A DNA stretch of 43,330 nt from Candidatus Zhuqueibacterota bacterium. Its GTDB lineage: Bacteria > Zhuqueibacterota > Zhuqueibacteria > Thermofontimicrobiales > Thermofontimicrobiaceae. The notes below the pieces were generated by a model. That model saw only the letters and a program-made list of their open reading frames with translations. It searched no databases and was not told the DNA's origin. Shown one piece after another: positions 25,271 through 33,818 of this stretch; position 1 is the first letter of the stretch; each line of letters opens with the position of its first letter. The stretch covers positions 1 to 43,330 of the forward strand of contig JADHVV010000011.1 of assembly GCA_016783825.1 (NCBI GenBank), written 5' to 3'. Position numbers and translations under genes: made by a program.

Positions 25271-27973
25271 ATGAAAATACAATATTTTTTAAGTCTTATT
25301 CTTTTTTTTAATATTTCCGACCTGTATTCGCAAAACAATAATTTCATCCCCCCACCCAGCTACCGCATCAAACAAAACATTGATTCAAACTGGCGATTTT
25401 TTCGGGGTGATTTCCCTGCTGAAGAGGAAACCCATCAGGTTAACCAGCTTCCCTGGGAAAAAGTAGATTTGCCCCATGATTGGACAATAAAGGGAGAATT
25501 CAAAAAAGAGCATAATACCACGCAGGGATTTTTACCGATGGAGATCGGCTGGTACAAAAAAGGCTTGAGATTGCCCGAGTGCTGGGAAAACAGAAAAGTT
25601 TTTATCATTTTTGATGGCGTTTATCGTGCAAGTGATGTTTGGATGAACTATGCTTTTATCGGTTTTCATGAATCGGGCTACACCAGTTTTATTTATGACA
25701 TCACAGATTATGTTCGATTTGGTAATCGAATTCCCAACGGATTGCGCGTGCGTGTGGATGGACGAAGGCATGAGCAGGACATGTACGAAGGCAATGGCAT
25801 TTACCGCCATGTTTGGTTGTTGGCGACAAATAAGCTTCATGTGGCTTATTGGGGGACTTTTGTATCTACTCCCAAAGTATCAAATTCTAATGCCAAAATC
25901 GATGTCAAAACAAAAATCAAAAATGATAACGATGTGGCAAAAAAATGCCAGCTTATCACAAAGATTGTTGATGCGAATGGGTATTTAGTTGCCGAAACAA
26001 AAACAAAGCACACAATCCCTGCAAATGAAAATTATGAATTTCTCCAAACAACTGAAATCAAAAATCCAAATTTGTGGACATTGGATAATCCTTGTTTGTA
26101 CAAAGCCTATAGTATTGTCAAAGATGAAAAGGAAGTGGTCGATACATACGAAACGACTTTTGGAATTCGTAAATTTCATTTCCATGCGGATAAGGGATTT
26201 TTTCTCAATGGCGAACATATCAAACTACAGGGATTTAATGCACACTATGATTTTGCGGGCTTGGGCACAGCGATTCCCGATCGTGTCCACTGGAATTTGA
26301 TCAAAGCGATGAAACATGCTGGGTTTAATTTTTACCGTTCCAGCCACAATCCTGCCACACCAGAAAGGTTAGACGTTTGCGATCAACTGGGAATGCTGGT
26401 GTGGGATGAAATTGAGCGCAAATTGGAAAGTGCGGAAATTGAACACAAACTTGTTGAAGAGACTATCATCCGAGACCGAAATCATCCCAGTGTAATTTTG
26501 TGGTCGCTGGAAAACGAATCGCCGTTGGAAAGTACGGTTTTTGGCGCCAAAATCATGAAGTCAGCCACTGAATTAGCTCACAAACTTGATCCCACTCGAC
26601 CAACCACATTTGCCGCCAGTATGCCTGTCAATAAGAAAGGATATGGTGAAAATGTTGATGTGGTGAGTTATAATTATCACTGGGAACGTGCTGATTTGGA
26701 TCATATAAATCTCCCACATTGGAAAATTGGACTGATCAGCGAATATTCAGCAGCCCGGGCGCGGCGTGGTGTTTACGGCATTGAACATTTTTCCGAACAG
26801 GCAGATGGTTCTTTTTATGATTTGAACAATGGCGATATTCAAACCATGTACCAAATGTGCGAACGGGTTGAAGATTATTGGGGACGCATCAAAACACGGG
26901 ATTATATCGGCGGCGGTTGTCTGTGGAGCGGTGTTGATGCCTGGGGAGAAGGCAATTCCTGGCCCTTTATTTCCCGTGGTGATGGCGCATTGGATTTGTG
27001 TTTTTTTCCTAAAGATGTTTATTATTATTTTGTCAGCCAGTGGACAGAAACGCCAATGGTTCATATTTTCCCCCATTGGAACTGGCAGGGGAAAGAAGGG
27101 GAATTAATTAATGTCTGGGCCTATTCCAATTGTGATTATGTTGAATTATTTCTCAATGATCGTTCTTTGGGAAAAAAAGAAAAACCGAAAGACCAGGCGC
27201 CTTTTGATCCCAAAACAATGAAAAAGGAAGATCAGAAACTACATCCTGAACATTTGACCTGGCAGGTGCCTTATGAGCCCGGAGCACTTCGTGTTGAAGG
27301 TTTTAAAAATGGAAAACCAGTCTCTGTGAAAGAAGTGCGTACAGCAGGAAATTCACACAAGATCAAATTAAGTTATATGATGAGTGAATTTGTGGAAGAC
27401 ATAAATATTCCCTCATTAGTTGCTGATGGTAGAGATATTGTGGTTATCAGGGCAGCAATTTTGGATGATAAAAATAATTCTGTGCCAATGGCAGAAAACA
27501 TGATAAATTTTTCTATTAAAGGAGAAGGAAAAATATTCGGCGTTGGAAACGGAAACATCGCCAGCCACGAAGCAAATCAAACAACTTTTCGCAAAGCATA
27601 TAGCGGACTATGTGCGGCGATAATTCAATCAACCACTTCAGCAGGGGAGATTGTCCTACGAGCAGAATCAGATGGATTGGTTTCTGATTCGATTCTAATT
27701 AAATCAGTTATCCCCGAAGCACACTCAATTGCTGTATTTGCCAAACCGCATTCTATTTTAAAGGAGAACGGAACAAGAATGGTCACGGCTGAAATTTGGG
27801 ATAAATTTGGATGTATTATTCCATCTGCGGAAAGGGAGATTACCTTTAAATTGGAAGGTGCTGGTTTGTTTGAGAATGGGAAAAATCTATTTAAGACAGT
27901 TACTGTTAAGGGAAAGGCAGTGGTAAAAATTCAATCAAGAATTCATGTAAGAAGAGTTGTCGTCAGCTTCTAG
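25271..27973 (+). CDS. Glycoside hydrolase family 2 (beta-galactosidase-like), secreted, with extra Ig-like domain
   Basis: This 900-aa protein has a signal peptide (about 1-20). The GH2 jelly roll (about 35-185, DLPHDWTIKGEF, GDFPAEEE) is followed by an Ig-like domain, a TIM barrel (about 300-610) and DUF4982-type domains (VWAYSNCDYVELFLNDRSLG). An additional Big/Ig-like module closes it (about 815-900, AHSIAVFAKPHSILKENGTR). Catalytic residues are acid/base Glu416 in NHPSVILWSLENES and nucleophile Glu491 in IGLISEYSAA. It is clearly different in sequence from the GH2 upstream and about 140 residues longer. It is a retaining exo-beta-glycosidase of unknown specificity, probably periplasmic or at the surface. 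Confidence 0.9.
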   Translation: MKIQYFLSLILFFNISDLYSQNNNFIPPPSYRIKQNIDSNWRFFRGDFPAEEETHQVNQLPWEKVDLPHDWTIKGEFKKEHNTTQGFLPMEIGWYKKGLRLPECWENRKVFIIFDGVYRASDVWMNYAFIGFHESGYTSFIYDITDYVRFGNRIPNGLRVRVDGRRHEQDMYEGNGIYRHVWLLATNKLHVAYWGTFVSTPKVSNSNAKIDVKTKIKNDNDVAKKCQLITKIVDANGYLVAETKTKHTIPANENYEFLQTTEIKNPNLWTLDNPCLYKAYSIVKDEKEVVDTYETTFGIRKFHFHADKGFFLNGEHIKLQGFNAHYDFAGLGTAIPDRVHWNLIKAMKHAGFNFYRSSHNPATPERLDVCDQLGMLVWDEIERKLESAEIEHKLVEETIIRDRNHPSVILWSLENESPLESTVFGAKIMKSATELAHKLDPTRPTTFAASMPVNKKGYGENVDVVSYNYHWERADLDHINLPHWKIGLISEYSAARARRGVYGIEHFSEQADGSFYDLNNGDIQTMYQMCERVEDYWGRIKTRDYIGGGCLWSGVDAWGEGNSWPFISRGDGALDLCFFPKDVYYYFVSQWTETPMVHIFPHWNWQGKEGELINVWAYSNCDYVELFLNDRSLGKKEKPKDQAPFDPKTMKKEDQKLHPEHLTWQVPYEPGALRVEGFKNGKPVSVKEVRTAGNSHKIKLSYMMSEFVEDINIPSLVADGRDIVVIRAAILDDKNNSVPMAENMINFSIKGEGKIFGVGNGNIASHEANQTTFRKAYSGLCAAIIQSTTSAGEIVLRAESDGLVSDSILIKSVIPEAHSIAVFAKPHSILKENGTRMVTAEIWDKFGCIIPSAEREITFKLEGAGLFENGKNLFKTVTVKGKAVVKIQSRIHVRRVVVSF

Positions 27974-28044
27974 TGAAGGTTTCATTCCTGGAAAAGTTGA
28001 TTTTTAATACATAAATAATTATCATAAAATTCAGAGTAGAAAAA

Positions 28045-29442
28045 ATGAAAAAATCGCGCAGACAATTTTTAACAAGAATAACTGCTGGCGCCATGGCTTT
28101 GTTAACTGGCGCTGGTCAAGCAAAAGGTGAATTCATAAAACGTCAGTCAGCAGAAACAGGAAATTTTAAAACATCAAAAGAGATTTCCTGGAATCGATCC
28201 ATCCCGATGCGGTATGATGCAGATGTGGCAATTATCGGTGGTGGTATAGCAGGCGTTTCCGCGGCTTGCGCTGCTGCCAAATCGGGTGCCAGAGTTATTT
28301 TAATTGAACGTTTTGGCGTGGTTGGTGGAAATTCCACAACAGGTGGCGTTGCCTCTTTTTGCGGTGAAACTGCTGGACAGGGTGAAGTTTTCGATATAAT
28401 CATTTCGGATCTGGAGAAATTTAAGGCGGTTGCACCTTATGTGCCTTATCCCGAAGCAGATCACCGTAATTTTGATCATGAGATTTTGGCTGTGGTATTT
28501 CAGGAATTGCTGCTGCGAAGAAATGTAAAATTACTGCTGCACACCCGCTTTGTGGATGTTGTTGAGCAAGATGGAAAAATTTCAGAGTGCATAATCTGTG
28601 GTAAATCAGGTCCGGAAGCTTTGCGTGCGAAACAATTCATTGATTGCACTGGCGAAGCAGAAGTTGCACATGTTGCCAGATTCAGAACCATGAAGGGCGG
28701 CGATCAAAATGGTTTGCAATTACCCATGTCCGTGATGTGTTTTGTGCGGCATGTTGAAGAAAACGAATTGATTGAGCAGGTTCCCGAAGGTGTTTTTAAA
28801 CGGTATGAAAAACGGAAGGATTTGCCTATGACAAGCATCTGGCCCAATGGTCCGCATGGCAATGCATTAAAGATCAAAGTTGCCAAATTTGATGCTACAG
28901 ATACGGAAAGTCTCACCGCCGCGGAAATTTATGGACGTCGGCAAATGATGTCAGTCATTGATTATTATCAAAGAGTTGAAAAACGACCGTGGCGTTTTGA
29001 TCATTGTTCTCCACAGATTGGCATTCGGGAAGGCAGAAGGATATTAGGTGATTATGTTTTGAAAGTCGAGGATTTACGTAAAACAAGAAAATTCGATGAT
29101 GCGGTTGCCCGTGGTACTTATGTTTTGGATGCGCATAAACCGGATGATGATAAGCGAACTTACATTTTGAGCAAAGCAGAACGGACTGTACCACCATATC
29201 AAATCCCATTGCGAAGCTTAATCGCCAAAGATGGCAAGAATTTAATGATGGCTGGACGCTGTCTCTCGGCAGACCAGTTGGCGCTCTCTTCAGCCCGGGT
29301 TACAACGTCTTGCTCGATGATGGGACAGGCTGCTGGAATTGCAGCAGCGATGAGTGTTGAAAATAAGTGTGATCCCCGTGATCTGGATTTTTCCGAAATT
29401 CGGAAAATTGTTGAAAAGCGGGGTGCTAATCTGGATGTTTGA
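28045..29442 (+). CDS. Tat-exported FAD-dependent oxidoreductase (FAD_oxidored type)
   Basis: The 465-aa protein starts with a twin-arginine signal (SRRQFLTRITAGAMA, Arg5-Arg6). The FAD Rossmann motif is complete: DVAIIGGGIAGVSAACAAAKSG (GGGIAG at residues 65-70), VILIER with Glu88 for the ribose, and GGNSTTGGVAS just after. Later parts are QFIDCTGEAEVAH and a C-terminal GRCLSADQLALSSARVTTSCSMMGQAAG. Such proteins are common in polysaccharide utilisation regions of FCB and planctomycete-type bacteria, often paired with sialidase-like or GH2 genes. The substrate is unknown and oxidation of a released sugar or lipid is inference. It lies 71 bp after the second GH2, so it is probably co-transcribed. 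Confidence 0.87.
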   Translation: MKKSRRQFLTRITAGAMALLTGAGQAKGEFIKRQSAETGNFKTSKEISWNRSIPMRYDADVAIIGGGIAGVSAACAAAKSGARVILIERFGVVGGNSTTGGVASFCGETAGQGEVFDIIISDLEKFKAVAPYVPYPEADHRNFDHEILAVVFQELLLRRNVKLLLHTRFVDVVEQDGKISECIICGKSGPEALRAKQFIDCTGEAEVAHVARFRTMKGGDQNGLQLPMSVMCFVRHVEENELIEQVPEGVFKRYEKRKDLPMTSIWPNGPHGNALKIKVAKFDATDTESLTAAEIYGRRQMMSVIDYYQRVEKRPWRFDHCSPQIGIREGRRILGDYVLKVEDLRKTRKFDDAVARGTYVLDAHKPDDDKRTYILSKAERTVPPYQIPLRSLIAKDGKNLMMAGRCLSADQLALSSARVTTSCSMMGQAAGIAAAMSVENKCDPRDLDFSEIRKIVEKRGANLDV

Positions 29443-29546
29443 TTAACAGATAGGATTGGCAAAACTATTTGGGCAAAATTATTTTAAAAGTAAACTTAAT
29501 TATTCAGTCATGGTTTATTGCCAACATTCGCCTTGCCGTGAACGAC

Positions 29547-29634
29547 AAGGCTAAAAGATGAAAGGACACTAAAGTATCCTGATGCACTGAAAAAATAGTG
29601 CGCTTTGGCGCACTTCCACCTTTTAGCCTGGCGG
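29547..29634. repeat. Inverted repeat at the break point of the truncated alsD
   Basis: Arms GGCTAAAAG (29549-29557) and CTTTTAGCC (29620-29628) enclose a GC hairpin, AGTGCGC...GCGCACT (29597-29614). The right arm abuts the point where the acetolactate decarboxylase similarity begins, so insertion of this element may have caused or followed loss of the 5' part of that gene. Confidence 0.55.
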
Positions 29635-30100
29635 TTTACCGTCTTTTACCCTTGAACAAGGTTTGGATTTTTCAGGGCTTGAAGCAAAACTTGATCAAAT
29701 TGCCCCAAATCAAAATATTTTTTGTGCGTTTAAAATTAAAGCGGATTTTGACAGCATGAAAACTCGCAGTGTGCCCGCCCAGAAAAAACCTTATCCGCCG
29801 CTTTCGCAAGTAACAAAAAATCAACCCGAATTCAATTATAAAAATGTTTCTGGTATTATTGTCGGATTCAGGTGTCCACCCTATGTGAAAGGGATTAATG
29901 TACCCGGATATCATCTGCATTTTATCAGTGATGATTTCACCAAAGGTGGTCATATTCTTGATTTTAAAATTAAAAGCGGAAAATGCGAAATAGATCTTTG
30001 TGATAAATTTTTTTTGATTCTTCCCAAAGATGTAACAGATTTCGAAAATGTTGATTTGTCAAAAGACCGGAGTGAGGAATTGATGGATGTAGAGAGATAA
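29627..30100 (+). pseudogene. alsD: 5'-truncated alpha-acetolactate decarboxylase
   Basis: The frame is open from 29627 after a stop at 29624-29626, with only TTG 29663 as a possible start. The protein matches the C-terminal two-thirds of acetolactate decarboxylase: FDSMKTRSVPAQKKPYPPL, VSGIIVGFRCPPYVKGINVPG, and the metal-binding YHLHFISDDFTKGGHILDF with its three histidines. Full-length enzymes are about 230-280 aa; here about 145-158 remain, and the N-terminal part carrying an essential glutamate is gone. The enzyme makes acetoin from acetolactate, a role unrelated to the neighbours. I infer a dead gene. The broken end coincides with a palindromic repeat. Confidence 0.8.
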
Positions 30101-30206
30101 TCAAAGGAATAGTGAATGGTAAATAGGGATTAGAAAATAGAATAGTGCAACCGTTTACGTGGCAAACAAAGAATGATTAAGTTTATGTAATTGGAGATAA
30201 AAATTA

Positions 30207-30380
30207 TACCCAACGGATGAGCTGCCAACGGATTTTGGCTGCTGAATAATTTAGACTTTTTCAATAATGGTTCAAACAGAAAATAATAGTACAAAACTGA
30301 AATCAAACCTGACATTCTGGTAATTTTTAAGGCTTGTAAAAAACTCAAATTGGCATCCGTTGGCTGCTCATCCGTTGGTA
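30207..30380. repeat. Palindromic element with CCAACGGATGAGC arms
   Basis: The left arm (30207-30233, containing CCAACGGATGAGCTGCCAAC) and the right arm (30355-30380, containing GTTGGCTGCTCATCCGTTGG) are near-perfect inverted copies about 26 bp long, around an AT-rich centre. It fills the middle of the 355-bp gap between the alsD remnant and the SEC-C gene, and the interior encodes nothing. Confidence 0.75.
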
Positions 30381-30455
30381 TTTTTCAGATTTATCCTCAC
30401 TGACAACTGATGAAAGATTGCAGAATAGTATCTATATCAAATTAGGAGGGAAAGT

Positions 30456-30974
30456 ATGGATTTAGAAGATTACCTTAAGGATAAAAAAGATCTCAATCCC
30501 GAAGAATTTCAGTATATGCTGGAACTTGCACAGTCCAGCGGACGCAGCGCATTTGTAACATTTGTAGATGATCCGAATACTCCTGAAGCACAAGCGATAA
30601 AAGAATATATCGATAGTCATCATCTGTTACCGAAGAACTATAAGGAAACACCAGTAGAAGTAATTGAAGAAAAAGGAAAAAAGCTTTTAGACCGTTCTAC
30701 AACGATTGCTGAAAAGAAAGAAATTATTATGTTATTGGCGCATTTGGGTGTATACGAGTCATACAAATATGTGAAAGCCTACAAAGAGAATCCAGATCCC
30801 GAATTAGAAATATGGGCCAATATGGCTTTTGATGAATGCAAAACATTTTCTCAAAAGTGGTTTTCGCAACAAGAACCAATGATGTTTAATTTTTTCAGCA
30901 AAATCGGTCGTAATGATAAATGCTTGTGTGGTAGTGGGAAAAAGTTTAAAAAGTGTTGTGGTAGTAAGCTGTAG
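30456..30974 (+). CDS. SEC-C motif protein
   Basis: The 172-aa cytoplasmic protein (no signal peptide) has AGGAGGGAAAG just upstream of its ATG. Residues 1-150 are helical and acidic, with a HEAT-like stretch (AEKKEIIMLLAHLGVYESYKYVKAYKENPDPELEIWANMAFDE). The C-terminus is a SEC-C zinc-binding motif, GRNDKCLCGSGKKFKKCCG, like the tail of SecA that binds zinc and SecB. Proteins with this tail have mixed roles. It looks like a housekeeping or regulatory gene unrelated to glycan breakdown. Confidence in the motif is high and in function low. Confidence 0.8.
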   Translation: MDLEDYLKDKKDLNPEEFQYMLELAQSSGRSAFVTFVDDPNTPEAQAIKEYIDSHHLLPKNYKETPVEVIEEKGKKLLDRSTTIAEKKEIIMLLAHLGVYESYKYVKAYKENPDPELEIWANMAFDECKTFSQKWFSQQEPMMFNFFSKIGRNDKCLCGSGKKFKKCCGSKL

Positions 30975-31013
30975 CCCAATGCCAATAACTTAATCAAAAA
31001 GGTAAATATTTTC

Positions 31014-31092
31014 ATTCACAATTCTCAATTGGTCGTTCACAATTCTCAATTATTATGTAGTAATATGTTAATTTTAATTGTGAATTGAGAAT
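31014..31092. repeat. Inverted and direct repeats of TTCACAATTCTCAATT
   Basis: TTCACAATTCTCAATT occurs twice in direct orientation (31015-31030 and 31036-31051) and once inverted (AATTGTGAATTGAGAAT, 31076-31092), in the 226-bp gap before the ceramidase-like gene. The transcript could form a long AT-rich hairpin. Confidence 0.6.
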
Positions 31093-31200
31093 CGATAATT
31101 GTCAATGATACCTATTAAATTTCTTTAAATTTAATGGCATTGACCTATAGTCTGGCTACATTTCTCTGTTAATTATTCACGCTAACTGAAAGGAAAAATA

Positions 31201-32499
31201 ATGAAAAGACTGTTTACTTTAACGATTTCAATTATGTTGATATTAACTAACATGTCAATTGGAAAAAATATCGAATTAAAAGCCAACGCTGCAGTTGTTG
31301 ATTTAACACCACCTTTGGAAATGAAATTTTCATTAGGCGGTTATGGTGCACGGATGAGTAAACCGGCGGAAGGAATTCATGATCGCATTTGGTCAAAGGC
31401 GTTGGTCTTAAATGATGGCGAAAAGAAATTTGCTTTGGTTACCATGGACATCCTTGGTTTGCCGCCAAATGTGAAACCTGCTGTGATAGAAAAATTAGCT
31501 GAAAGCGGTTGGTTGTTGGAGAATGTACTTTTATTGTCCAGCCATTCTCATGCCAGTTTGGATATGTCGGCGCTGAATGATAAAAATATGCTTAATATTC
31601 CGCAGATTGGTATTTATCAACCAGAACTGCTCGAATTTGTTGTGAACAAATTGGTCCAAGTTATTAAACTTGCTGATTCTGAATTGAAGCCGGTATCAGT
31701 CGGAACAGAGAAAGCAACTGTTGAAGGATTGAACCGCAATCGGAGGGGGGAGAAGGTATCTGATAAAGATTTGACCGTTACGAGAATTGATTTAAAGAGT
31801 GGTAAACCTTTGGTTGCTCTGATGAATTGGACTGCGCACCCAACAATCATGGATGATGATGATATGTGGCTTTCTGGTGGCTGGCCTGGGTATCTTCAGC
31901 GTGAATTGGAAGCATGGATTGGGGATGGGATTATTGCTATGTATTACAATGGCGCTCAAGGGGATCAATCTCCTGTACGGCCAAAAGGTGGGAGCCATTA
32001 TGAGCAGGCTGAACGTTATGGCAGATTAATGGCAAAAAAAGTTTACCAGGTTTATGAAAAGATAAATCCAAAAACAGAGTCAATATTTAAATACAATTAC
32101 CAGGAAATTGCTTTGCCCAAACGTGTCGCTCACCCTCTTTTTAAAGCAACAGGTGGTGCGGAGTATAATATAACTGACGAAGCAATGCAAATGATTTTGG
32201 GAGTAATGTGCCCCGATAAATCCATGAGTAGTGCTTTGCGTCTTGGCGATCTGATGATTGTCGGAGCACCAGGCGAATTGGCCTGCCACTTAGGATTAAA
32301 AGTAAAACAGAAAATGTCCGCTTCCGGTATTAAATGTCCCACCATTGGTGGTTTTGCTAATGAGTGGATCAGTTATATTTTGAGCTCTGAGCAATATGAA
32401 AAGGGAGGGTATGAAGCGAGTGTTAGTTTTTATGGACCTGAATTGGGGAAGACGATTGTAGAAGAGATGATTGAGGTAGCAACACCGTTGGCAGAGTGA
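31201..32499 (+). CDS. Neutral/alkaline ceramidase-like hydrolase
   Basis: The 432-aa protein has a signal peptide (1-21) and an N-terminal-ceramidase-type domain (PF04734-like): AAVVDLTPPLEM, GGYG, GIHDRIWSKALVL, zinc-ligand region LSSHSHAS (His115/His117), NWTAHPTI (His213), and the nucleophile region NGAQGDQSPV with Ser257. Later it has MIVGAPGELACHLGL and FANEWISYI. Neutral ceramidases are zinc enzymes that hydrolyse the N-acyl bond of ceramide. At 432 aa it lacks the C-terminal domain of classical about 650-aa enzymes, so other N-acyl substrates are possible. An endoglycoceramidase-like GH5 11 kb upstream would supply ceramide, giving a coherent but unproven pathway. Confidence 0.85.
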   Translation: MKRLFTLTISIMLILTNMSIGKNIELKANAAVVDLTPPLEMKFSLGGYGARMSKPAEGIHDRIWSKALVLNDGEKKFALVTMDILGLPPNVKPAVIEKLAESGWLLENVLLLSSHSHASLDMSALNDKNMLNIPQIGIYQPELLEFVVNKLVQVIKLADSELKPVSVGTEKATVEGLNRNRRGEKVSDKDLTVTRIDLKSGKPLVALMNWTAHPTIMDDDDMWLSGGWPGYLQRELEAWIGDGIIAMYYNGAQGDQSPVRPKGGSHYEQAERYGRLMAKKVYQVYEKINPKTESIFKYNYQEIALPKRVAHPLFKATGGAEYNITDEAMQMILGVMCPDKSMSSALRLGDLMIVGAPGELACHLGLKVKQKMSASGIKCPTIGGFANEWISYILSSEQYEKGGYEASVSFYGPELGKTIVEEMIEVATPLAE

Positions 32500-32683
32500 G
32501 CAAATTTACCTTTACATTTGATAAACTTTGTGCATTCAGTAATATTTAGTTATGGATTATGTTTTAAATTTTTCTTGCAAATTTGTTGTAAAAAGTTTAA
32601 ATTAAAGATATTGATGATAAAACGAAACAAAGATGATTTTTCCAATATTGTGACGGTGAGAAAATCAATATTCGGTAATTAAA

Positions 32684-32902
32684 ATGAAATTTACTCAATG
32701 TCCCCTTTGTGAATCGCCAATGATACAGAAAAAGAAAGGGAAATATAATTTCGAAATCAAGGGCAAAATTGCGCCAAGCCCCATTGTTGAATATTGGGAG
32801 TGCCCAAGTTGCAGCGAAGCCTTCTTTGATAAAAAAGCAAGTAAAAAAATTGATGAAGTAATGCTTGCGGATAAGAAACGTAAACTAGAAAAAGTTGCTT
32901 AA
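32684..32902 (+). CDS. YgiT-type zinc-finger protein (MqsA N-terminal-like antitoxin)
   Basis: This 72-aa protein has two CxxC pairs, CPLCESPM (residues 6-9) and CPSCSEAFF (about 45-48), spaced as in YgiT/MqsA-type zinc fingers. The helix-turn-helix half of full-length MqsA is absent, as in many short members that serve as antitoxins next to a small toxin. No toxin of the usual partner type lies directly upstream. A TumA/TumE-like pair follows downstream, so it may be a leftover of another module or part of this cluster. Confidence 0.75.
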   Translation: MKFTQCPLCESPMIQKKKGKYNFEIKGKIAPSPIVEYWECPSCSEAFFDKKASKKIDEVMLADKKRKLEKVA

Positions 32903-33018
32903 TAAAAAAGTAAAAATCAAGGGACAAGTCTTGCAAATAAAGCGGGATAAAATATTCATTTGTGTTGCAATCCCTTACAGGTCATTCATGTAAAATGGAA
33001 TTATTTTAGGATAATTTA

Positions 33019-33300
33019 ATGAAAATTCAAACATTAACTTCCGAATTAAGTAAAAAATTGGGAGTTGGAGAATCAGAGCTTATATATAAAGGTCTTTTGG
33101 CATTAATTCAAAAAGAAATACGAAAGGCTGAACATGAAATTGTAGCTCTACGCGAGCGATATGATGTGTTTTCAGAAACCGAACTTTATGATTCCATTAA
33201 AAATGGTGAAATCGTTGAGCATCCAGCATGGGAAGATTACATCATTTGGAAAAATAAAAAAACGCACATCAAAAATTTACAACAAATGGTTTCGGAATAA
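33019..33300 (+). CDS. TumA-like antitoxin (predicted)
   Basis: The 93-aa acidic and basic helical protein opens with TLTSELSKKLGVGESELIYKGLLALIQKEIRKAE, a probable DNA-binding or dimerising helical N-terminus, and has a C-terminal YDSIKNGEIVEHPAWEDYIIW. It ends 3 bp before the downstream TumE-like gene. This order, size and spacing is that of TumA antitoxins, which pair with TumE toxins. The identification rests mainly on the partner. Confidence 0.65.
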   Translation: MKIQTLTSELSKKLGVGESELIYKGLLALIQKEIRKAEHEIVALRERYDVFSETELYDSIKNGEIVEHPAWEDYIIWKNKKTHIKNLQQMVSE

Positions 33301-33303
33301 GCA

Positions 33304-33678
33304 ATGTTAGATCTGTACCAACGAATTGCTGATATTGCGCAAAAGTCATTTAATGATGTCGTTAATAGTGCTGATTTTTTAGGAGGAACGCCGGCAAATC
33401 CCGATAAAGTACGTATCTTAATAAAGGATGGCTCTTTTTTAGATATTTGGCTTTCAGAAGAAGGAGATTATTCGTATCATTGGGAACGACGACGACAGAG
33501 TGGAGAGATTTTTCGTTGGGATAATGCTCCTCATCATCCTCAAATTAATACCTATCCGGATCACTTTCATAAATACACTGAGCGAAATGTTGTTTCAAGT
33601 AAATTGAGTTCAAATTTTGATCTTGCCGTACCAGAAGTGCTTGAATTTATCCGGGAATATTTAAGCAAGAACAAATGA
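33304..33678 (+). CDS. TumE-family toxin (DUF6516-like)
   Basis: The 124-aa protein contains the pattern SFLDIWLSEEGDYSYHWE, SGEIFRWDNAPHHPQINTYP and HFHKYTERNVV, followed by a C-terminal helix (VPEVLEFIREYLSKNK). This matches TumE-like toxins of type II toxin-antitoxin systems as I know them. It starts 3 bp after the antitoxin-like gene and is presumably translationally coupled. It has no export signal. The toxic mechanism is not readable from sequence. Confidence 0.7.
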   Translation: MLDLYQRIADIAQKSFNDVVNSADFLGGTPANPDKVRILIKDGSFLDIWLSEEGDYSYHWERRRQSGEIFRWDNAPHHPQINTYPDHFHKYTERNVVSSKLSSNFDLAVPEVLEFIREYLSKNK

Positions 33679-33818
33679 CATGAACCTTCCGGAAGATTAA
33701 TTTACAAAAAACCCACTCAAATATTTTATCAATTCTTATTACTAAATTAATAGAAGCATTCAGCATTTTATGCCTTTTACCTCTATTAAATTATATCAGC
33801 TAATAAATAGGAAAAAGT

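Noticed and set aside
31014-31092. Possible CRISPR-like repeats
   Set aside because: There are only two direct copies with a 5-bp spacing and one inverted copy, so no array structure.
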